From Oscillibacter sp. (GTDB lineage: Bacteria; Bacillota; Clostridia; Oscillospirales; Oscillospiraceae): 16,880 nucleotides of DNA. The DNA lies in NCBI GenBank assembly GCA_020025475.1, contig JAHHSA010000032.1, forward strand, positions 1-16,880, written 5' to 3'. Both the position numbers and the translations under genes were made by a program. Numbering within the stretch: position 1 is the first letter of the stretch; every line of letters begins with the position of its first letter. Of this stretch, positions 12,243 to 16,880 are shown piece by piece. The notes under the pieces are model-generated. The model ran no database searches. It worked only from the letters and a program-made list of their open reading frames with translations, and was not told where the DNA came from.

Positions 12243-13265
12243 TTATTTGGTGTACACATGGTGAAAACAGTTTTCCAGAGACAGTGCGCCATGGGTCCAG
12301 AATGCCTGCAGCAGGGCCTCCAAATTATTATCGCTGTGCTCGATTTCACAGCTGAGACGGCGCAGCGCCTCAGGAATCCCGATCACAGCGCCGATTCGCT
12401 CCGCGGCCAATGTCAGAAACACACACAGTTGGGCACGGCCCAGCAGGTCGCCGTCGTTGACACATTTGAGGAGATATCGGAAGGCAGCGTACTCCGCTAC
12501 CCGCTGCAGTTGGTGATCTTGTCGGGGTGGCAGCTGTGCTCGGGCCGCCCGGTCCAAAAGTTCCTCCCAGTCCTCTTCCATCTGTTCCAGCGTCTTCAAA
12601 AATGACAGTCCCTCCGGGAAGATGCCGGCGCCAGGCTCCGGTGTCCGGTGCCGTACCTGTGTCAGGTCCAAAGTAGCCACTGCCTTTAGCTCTTCCTGTT
12701 CCAACTGCTCCTGGGCCGCCTCCGCCATCGCCAGAAAGTCTCCCAGACGGTCATAGATGGGGCGGGTCCCATCTCCCAGAATGTGCAGCATGGTCTGCCG
12801 CAGAGGCACCAGCCCCGTCAGCCAGGGGTCCCCTTCCTCTGTCTCCTCCTCCGTAATCCGACAGCCAAAGGCCATGGGGCCATCCCCCTCAAACAGCAGC
12901 CGGTTTGCTTCCGGGCAGCTGGCAGACAGGGTAATCTCCCGGAAGGGACCGTAGTCTTCGATGAAGCGGGGATGCTCCTGGCAGGTGACACTGGTGGCCT
13001 CCTGTCCCAGAGTCCGATGAATCTCACAGAGATTTTCGTGATCCAGGAACGGGCACCGGCCGCCGTTCAGGGGAAAGCACACGTCTCCGTCCCCATCCAC
13101 CGTCATAATCGCCCGAAGGCGCTCTCCCAGCTCTCCGGAAAGTGCCCGGTACCGCTCTGCAGTATCCGGATCCAGAACCACCTCCCACTGTGCGCAGCAG
13201 GTGTGGGGGCAATCGCCGCCCAGGCAGGCAAACTCTTCGTAAAACTTTGGAAACCTCTCCAGCAT
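12243..13265 (-). CDS. FliB-like lysine-N-methylase homologue (CxxxCC cluster protein)
   Basis: This 340-residue protein resembles the proteins annotated as flagellin lysine-N-methylase (FliB). It has the N-terminal cysteine set Cys14, Cys19, Cys23-Cys24 (C-x4-C-x3-CC) followed by a tryptophan, then GGRCPFL...LCEIHRTLG, TCQEHPRF and a SASCPEA segment, about nine cysteines that probably bind a metal or Fe-S cluster. The C-terminal half is helical and acidic. FliB methylates surface lysines of flagellin in Salmonella, but no flagellar gene is seen here, so the substrate is open. I chose the second ATG (13265) because GGGGGAG lies 6 bases upstream; it abuts the first ATG at 13271. Confidence 0.85.
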   Translation of the reverse strand: MLERFPKFYEEFACLGGDCPHTCCAQWEVVLDPDTAERYRALSGELGERLRAIMTVDGDGDVCFPLNGGRCPFLDHENLCEIHRTLGQEATSVTCQEHPRFIEDYGPFREITLSASCPEANRLLFEGDGPMAFGCRITEEETEEGDPWLTGLVPLRQTMLHILGDGTRPIYDRLGDFLAMAEAAQEQLEQEELKAVATLDLTQVRHRTPEPGAGIFPEGLSFLKTLEQMEEDWEELLDRAARAQLPPRQDHQLQRVAEYAAFRYLLKCVNDGDLLGRAQLCVFLTLAAERIGAVIGIPEALRRLSCEIEHSDNNLEALLQAFWTHGALSLENCFHHVYTK

Positions 13266-13294
13266 AGCCATCTCCCCCTTTCTTTGATTGGACT

Positions 13295-13322
13295 ATTGTA
13301 CCACGCCTGCTTCAAAAGGCAA
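13295..13322 (-). promoter_or_regulatory. Candidate promoter of the FliB-like gene
   Basis: The minus strand reads TTGCCT (13317-13322), a 16-bp spacer and TACAAT (13295-13300), about 30 bp before the start codon. The -10 is good and the -35 is imperfect. Confidence 0.5.
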
Positions 13323-13397
13323 GATGATTGAAATTGCGCTCAATCGGACAAACTACTTCCGTCTTCCCTGAACAAGGAAGCGGAAAGGAGGGATTCC

Positions 13398-13577
13398 ATG
13401 CACGCAGAGGTCCATGAGGGCTGCATTGGCTGCGGCCTGTGTGTCGGCGTCTGCCCTGCCGTTTTCCACATGGTAGACGGCGTCTCACAGGGCGGCTCCA
13501 TCCCGGAAAATCAGGAAGCTGCTGCCAAAGAGGCAGCAGAAGGCTGCCCCGTTGCGGTCATCTCCATTGAGGATTGA
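13398..13577 (+). CDS. Ferredoxin, small single [4Fe-4S] type
   Basis: This 59-residue electron carrier has the motif CIGCGLCVGVCP (Cys9, 12, 15, 19) and a C-terminal CPVAVI (Cys50). This is the pattern of mono-cluster ferredoxins in which Cys9, 12, 15 and 50 bind the cluster. Cys19 is left without a second free cysteine to form the disulfide seen in some relatives. The middle part is short and acidic. AAAGGAGG lies 6-7 bases before the ATG, which fixes the start. The gene is divergent from the FliB-like gene and has its own terminator. A GATTGA-TCAATC inverted repeat (13326-13345) lies about 55 bp upstream, but no good promoter pair was found. Confidence 0.93.
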   Translation: MHAEVHEGCIGCGLCVGVCPAVFHMVDGVSQGGSIPENQEAAAKEAAEGCPVAVISIED

Positions 13578-13581
13578 TGAA

Positions 13582-13609
13582 AAAAGTCCCGCCATCCGGC
13601 GGGGCTTTT
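13582..13609. terminator. Bidirectional terminator between the ferredoxin gene and spoVAF
   Basis: An 8-bp GC-rich stem (13586-13593 with 13598-13605, loop ATCC, one G-T pair) is flanked by As on the left and Ts on the right. It directly follows the ferredoxin stop and directly follows the spoVAF stop on the other strand. Confidence 0.88.
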
Positions 13610-13610
13610 C

Positions 13611-15029
13611 TCAGGTATTATCAGGACGGGCGTGCTCACGAATCAGCAGACGCCGCAGTGCCTTGCCGTTAAAGGGGATCAGGGGATAGAGATAGCCCCG
13701 GCCAACCAGCGGTTTAGTGGTCACCAGAAGTACCAGAATGCCTATGGTCCCGAACACAAAGCCCCAGATGTCAAAGGCCGCTGTCACCAGCAGCAGAGCA
13801 ATGCGCAGCAGTTTGAACGCATAGCCCAACTCGTAGCCGGGCTGTGTGAAGGCCGCTACAGACACGAAAGCCATATAGACCAGCACCTCCGGCCCCAGCC
13901 AGCCAGATTGCACCGCAAAATCGCCCAGCACCAGTGCGCCTAACATGGAAAACGAATTGGCGAGCGACGTAGGGGTATTCAGGGATGCCATTTTCAGCAT
14001 ATCTATCAAAAATTCCACAACCAGAAGCTGCCATAGGAGTGCAGGCCCCGATGGCGATGGCTCCTGCAAAAAGTGCAGCCACGCCGGAATGCGGTCCGGC
14101 TTCACCACCATCAGATACCAGACCGGGGTCATGAACAGTGACACGACAAACACGATGACCCGCAGCAGCCTGAGATAGGTCCCCACCAGCGGCGGAAAGT
14201 AATATTCATTGGTCTCCTGCGTAAAGTCAAAAAACCTGGTGGGCAGCAGCATCACAGACGGCGAATTGTCCACGATCACCACCACATTTCCCTCCAGCAC
14301 GCAGGATGCGGCACTGTCGGGCCGCTCGGTGTACCGCACTTTCGGAAACGGATTGTACCACTGTCTGGGGCGAATGGCCTCTGCCAGGGATTCTTGGGCC
14401 ATGGTGAGCGCGTTTAAATTGATCTTCGACAGTTTTTCCCGCAGCTCTTCCAGCAGCTCCCGGTCCACACGATCCTCCAGGTAGCACAGCACCACATCCG
14501 TTTGCGAGCGCAGCCCCACTTTGTGGGCCTCCATAGTCAGCTGCGGGTCCCGGATTCGGCGGCGCAGCAGCGCCATGTTGGGTACCACCGCCTCCACAAA
14601 GCCATCATGTGGGCCTCGAAGCACCCTGCCATCCATCGGCTCGTTGATCCCACGGCCCGGGTAGTTCTTCACATCAATGAGCGCACCGCCGCCCAGCCCA
14701 TCGACTAGCAGCAGTGTCTTACCCAGCAGGACTGATGTGACAATCTCCTGCAGATCCCAGCTGACCGACACCTCTGAAAAGCTCACAAACCGATCTACAA
14801 AGGATTGCATGGTGGTCTCCACCGCCATGTCTTCCTCATCTGTTCGCAGCCAGAAGGCGTTCATTCGCTCCAGCACCGCATCCAGGCCAAAGCCATCCAC
14901 CAGCCAGATGCGCCCCCGCCTGCCGCCAATGCTGAGGTCCCGGCTAATGAGATCGCAGCTTCGTCCCACCCCCAGAGTCCGGTCCAGCCAGCTTACATTT
15001 TCCTCATAGTCTTGCGAAAGCACCTCCAT
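13611..15029 (-). CDS. spoVAF: SpoVAF / GerA-family spore germination protein
   Basis: This 472-residue protein belongs to the GerA family of spore inner-membrane proteins. Residues 1-285 form the soluble N-terminal region and about residues 285-440 hold the membrane segments. Motifs YPGRGINEP (123-131), VLRGPHDGFVEAVVPNMALLRR(R), a VGLRSQTDVV box (171-180), NPFPKVRYTERPD (226-238) and VVVIVDNSPSVMLLPTRFFDF (249 on) resemble SpoVAF more than the GerAA germinant-receptor subunits. SpoVAF works with the SpoVA channel in release of dipicolinic acid and germination. Here it stands alone, without spoVAC/AD/AE or gerAB/AC beside it. AGGAGG-like GGGAGGAG lies 6 bases before the ATG. A sigma-G-like promoter is possible at 15055-15084. 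Confidence 0.88.
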   Translation of the reverse strand: MEVLSQDYEENVSWLDRTLGVGRSCDLISRDLSIGGRRGRIWLVDGFGLDAVLERMNAFWLRTDEEDMAVETTMQSFVDRFVSFSEVSVSWDLQEIVTSVLLGKTLLLVDGLGGGALIDVKNYPGRGINEPMDGRVLRGPHDGFVEAVVPNMALLRRRIRDPQLTMEAHKVGLRSQTDVVLCYLEDRVDRELLEELREKLSKINLNALTMAQESLAEAIRPRQWYNPFPKVRYTERPDSAASCVLEGNVVVIVDNSPSVMLLPTRFFDFTQETNEYYFPPLVGTYLRLLRVIVFVVSLFMTPVWYLMVVKPDRIPAWLHFLQEPSPSGPALLWQLLVVEFLIDMLKMASLNTPTSLANSFSMLGALVLGDFAVQSGWLGPEVLVYMAFVSVAAFTQPGYELGYAFKLLRIALLLVTAAFDIWGFVFGTIGILVLLVTTKPLVGRGYLYPLIPFNGKALRRLLIREHARPDNT

Positions 15030-15054
15030 AGACGCTCCTCCCTTCCATTGTGGA

Positions 15055-15084
15055 GAGTGTGCCCAACAGCAGCGTTTCTATACC
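15055..15084 (-). promoter_or_regulatory. Possible sigma-G/sigma-F-type promoter of spoVAF
   Basis: The minus strand reads GGTATA (15079-15084), a 17-bp spacer and CACACTC (15055-15061). GTATA fits the sigma-G -35 pattern GHATR, and CACACTC matches five of seven positions of the CATnnTA-type -10. Forespore expression is expected for spoVAF. The match is imperfect, so confidence is low. Confidence 0.35.
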
Positions 15085-15086
15085 GC

Positions 15087-15114
15087 TTTCAGGATTTGCC
15101 AGATCTGCTACAAT
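15087..15114 (+). promoter_or_regulatory. Candidate promoter of the acyltransferase gene
   Basis: TTTCAG (15087-15092), a 16-bp spacer and TACAAT (15109-15114) lie about 50 bp before the start codon at 15164. The -10 is good and the -35 poor. Confidence 0.4.
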
Positions 15115-15163
15115 AAGGGAGTAGTCTGTTTCGTCCAATTTTGCAAACTTGGAGTGTACTGCT

Positions 15164-16204
15164 ATGACCAAATTAAACCGTGACAGAGGTTCTGCCGTAC
15201 TGGAAAATGCCTGGCAATCCATCAGTGACTGCCGGTCTGAGCTGATGGGACTTGCCATGCTGTGGGTCATGTTGTTCCACGCCTATCAATTTTATTTTCA
15301 AAGCGCCCTGCCGGAGTTTTTCAAGAGCATGGGCTTCTTCGGCGTGGATGTGTTTCTCCTACTCTCAGGCATGGGTCTGGGCAAATCTCTTCTGAAAAAA
15401 AGCCAGGAACCCATCAAATCCTTTTACAGCCGGCGGTTCCAGCGGATTCTGCCTACCTACTGGCTGCTGGTCGGCCCTTACAGCCTGCTGCTGGTACTGG
15501 CCGGACGGATTCCTATCTCTACGGCAGCCTGGAATATGACCGCTCTTCACTACTGGTTCCACATTCCCAACAGCTTCAACTGGTATGTGCCGGCCCTGCT
15601 GGTGTTCTATCTGCTGGCCCCCTTCTATGTCCGTCGCTTTACACGCTGCCCCTATAAGCGGCTGCTCTCCGCTTCCACAATTTCCCTCTCCTACCTGCTC
15701 TATCGCCTCAGCATCCCTCTGAATCTGCTGCATTTGCAGGACTTCGTCTTCCGGATTCCCTCCTTTGCCCTGGGTGTTCTGCTGGGGTGGTTCCTGTTCA
15801 CCCGCCACAAGTGTACCCGAAGCGATCTCCTCTATGTATCTGCGCTGGCCCTGGTCGGCGGCACTCTGGGCGGTCTGCTGGCCGCCAGAAAGCTCTACAT
15901 CCACCCCTGCTACATCTTTAATCTACTGTTGCTCTTCCTGGTGCTCCTGCTCAGCGTGCTGCTGCGCCCCTGCCGGAAGACTCTTCTCTGTCGCGGGCTG
16001 GCCGCGCTGGGTACCCGCAGCTTTGAAATCTATCTCATCAATGTGATCATCACCCGGGAATTTCCCGTACTGGTGGCACGGATGGGACTCTCTTCCTTGC
16101 CCATCTGGGCCGCCTATGGTGTCCTCTATGCAGGCAACCTCATGGGCGCCTTCGTGCTCCATCGCCTGGTAGCCAATCTGCACCTGCGCCCCAGAAATCA
16201 GTAA
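15164..16204 (+). CDS. Acyltransferase family 3 membrane protein
   Basis: This 346-residue protein with about ten hydrophobic segments is an Acyl_transf_3 (OafA/NodX-type) integral membrane enzyme; these move acetyl or other acyl groups onto sugars or cell-wall polymers. Family features near the N-terminus are RSELMGLAMLWVMLFHAYQFYF with the catalytic-type histidine, then GFFGVDVFLLLSGMGLGKSL, and SFYSRRFQRILPTYW, the conserved Arg-rich cytoplasmic loop. The C-terminal part has SFEIYLINVIITREF, matching the family's late helix. No SGNH domain is fused. The ATG at 15164 is preceded by GGAG 9 bases upstream; a TTG at 15149 is less likely. The acceptor is unknown. It is monocistronic and divergent from spoVAF. 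Confidence 0.92.
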   Translation: MTKLNRDRGSAVLENAWQSISDCRSELMGLAMLWVMLFHAYQFYFQSALPEFFKSMGFFGVDVFLLLSGMGLGKSLLKKSQEPIKSFYSRRFQRILPTYWLLVGPYSLLLVLAGRIPISTAAWNMTALHYWFHIPNSFNWYVPALLVFYLLAPFYVRRFTRCPYKRLLSASTISLSYLLYRLSIPLNLLHLQDFVFRIPSFALGVLLGWFLFTRHKCTRSDLLYVSALALVGGTLGGLLAARKLYIHPCYIFNLLLLFLVLLLSVLLRPCRKTLLCRGLAALGTRSFEIYLINVIITREFPVLVARMGLSSLPIWAAYGVLYAGNLMGAFVLHRLVANLHLRPRNQ

Positions 16205-16209
16205 CTTGC

Positions 16210-16251
16210 AGCTCCCCGCAGTCCGCCGGACTCCGAGGGGCTTAAATTTTT
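16210..16251 (+). terminator. Terminator of the acyltransferase gene
   Basis: An imperfect stem (16210-16224 with 16228-16242, loop GCC, with one C-A and one C-C mismatch and one T-G pair) is followed by TAAATTTTT. It begins 6 bp after the stop codon. Confidence 0.72.
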
Positions 16252-16392
16252 CGCCATGAATGGCTTCACTTCCCTCCGGTTACAAAAAGTTCACAAAAAA
16301 ACATGTCACTTTTTTCTTTTTCCATCAGTCATAAGTAATGACCAGCCACAAAAGGTCCGGCCAAATTCATTTTCAAAAGTGAGGAAATTGTT

Positions 16393-16785
16393 ATGAAGAA
16401 GTTATTTGCTTTGTTGATGGCTCTGTCTCTGCTGATGGCCAGCGGCTGCGGTACGAAGGACAACACTCCTGCCGACGGCGAAACCAACGATCCTGTCGTG
16501 GAGCAGCCCCAGGAGAACAACGATGCTCAGGAGCAGGAGAATGGCGGCAACCAGGAGCAGGCTGAGGAGAACACCTTCACCGGTACGCTGGGCGAGGTCA
16601 AGGACTTCATGTTTGAAGTGACCGACGATCAGGGTGTGTGCTACGCTTTCGCCTTTGAGGGTGAAAAGCCCCAGGGTCTGGCCGATGTGAAGACCGGCGA
16701 CAAAGTCACCGTTACTTATACCGGCGAAGTCTCCGAGGTGGACCCCTTTGAGGGCACCGTCATTTCCGTGGCAGCTGCCGAGTAA
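16393..16785 (+). CDS. Small lipoprotein with a compact beta-rich domain, function unknown
   Basis: This 130-residue protein starts with a lipoprotein signal peptide: MKKLF, a hydrophobic stretch, then lipobox ASGC with Cys19. Residues 20-60 form a low-complexity linker rich in Asn, Gln, Glu and Asp. Residues about 61-128 form one small domain (TFTGTLGEVKDFMFEVTD...YAFAFEG...VKTGDKVTVTYTGEVSE...GTVISV) whose alternating beta pattern suggests an OB-like or small barrel fold. Lipoproteins of this design are common in Clostridia, with no known function. GAGGA lies 7 bases before the ATG. The upstream 16252-16380 is AT-rich, but no clear promoter was found, and 16786-16880 shows nothing. Confidence 0.88.
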   Translation: MKKLFALLMALSLLMASGCGTKDNTPADGETNDPVVEQPQENNDAQEQENGGNQEQAEENTFTGTLGEVKDFMFEVTDDQGVCYAFAFEGEKPQGLADVKTGDKVTVTYTGEVSEVDPFEGTVISVAAAE

Positions 16786-16880
16786 TCACCCGGCTTGTAC
16801 GGCATCTGACAACCGGAGAGTGGTCCCTGTACTTTGTATGATTCCATCCAAAGTCTCCCCATCCCCGGCACACTTAGTCC

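Noticed and set aside
13326..13345. GATTGA-TCAATC inverted repeat upstream of the ferredoxin gene as an operator
   Set aside because: A 6-bp repeat with an 8-base gap occurs often by chance, and no promoter could be placed relative to it.
1..16880. CRISPR arrays, tRNA or rRNA genes, insertion sequences, integrases or attachment sites
   Set aside because: No repeat-spacer pattern, cloverleaf-like gene, transposase or terminal repeats were seen on either strand.

Overview
The window looks like a chromosomal segment of a GC-rich, spore-forming Clostridia, most likely a gut Oscillospiraceae (Flavonifractor or Pseudoflavonifractor-like). This is inferred from a SpoVAF-type spore germination gene, a TM1266-type small protein, strong AGGAGG ribosome binding sites, consensus sigma-A promoters and GC-rich codon use. 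No rRNA, tRNA, insertion sequence, phage gene or CRISPR array is seen. Most genes are housekeeping or metabolic. The unusual content lies mainly in the RNA and regulatory regions.

Layout: (1) 1-2600: a possible 3' end of a plus-strand gene, a bidirectional terminator, a minus-strand pair (FMN alpha-hydroxy-acid oxidoreductase and acyl-ACP thioesterase), and a divergently transcribed ridA with back-to-back promoters at 2121-2187. (2) 2800-5820, minus strand: a four-gene operon of a TM1266-family protein, a lipoprotein substrate-binding protein, a permease and an ATPase of the SsuABC/NMT1 type. It is preceded by a leader of about 190 nt that ends in an intrinsic terminator only 26 bp before the first gene, so it looks like an attenuator or riboswitch. 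(3) 5839-7372: malQ (4-alpha-glucanotransferase) on the minus strand with its own consensus promoter. (4) 7463-9273: a PadR repressor overlapping a gene for a HAAS-type prefix domain fused to a degenerate SEDS (FtsW/RodA) membrane domain, driven by a promoter that carries a 19-nt palindrome over its -10. (5) 9293-11697: a LacI-family regulator divergent from gap (GAPDH). The lacI leader carries three copies of TTGCGTAA, and the gap upstream region carries the reverse complement of the same octamer inside a palindrome.

(6) 11698-12240 has no credible protein gene. On the minus strand it holds a complete transcription unit: a TTGACA-17-TATATT promoter, about 365 nt rich in potential helices including a 10-bp long-range pairing, and a strong terminator. 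I consider this the best candidate for an undescribed element, a structured non-coding RNA whose class I do not recognise. (7) 12243-16785: a FliB-like CxxxCC lysine-N-methylase homologue, a 59-residue ferredoxin, spoVAF, an acyltransferase-3 membrane protein and a small lipoprotein.

Functional links: the LacI regulator probably controls itself and gap. The PadR protein probably controls itself and the SEDS-like protein. The TM1266-ABC operon appears to be an import system controlled at the RNA level. The remaining genes look like independent short transcription units separated by mostly bidirectional terminators. All functions are read from sequence motifs only; no database search was run.
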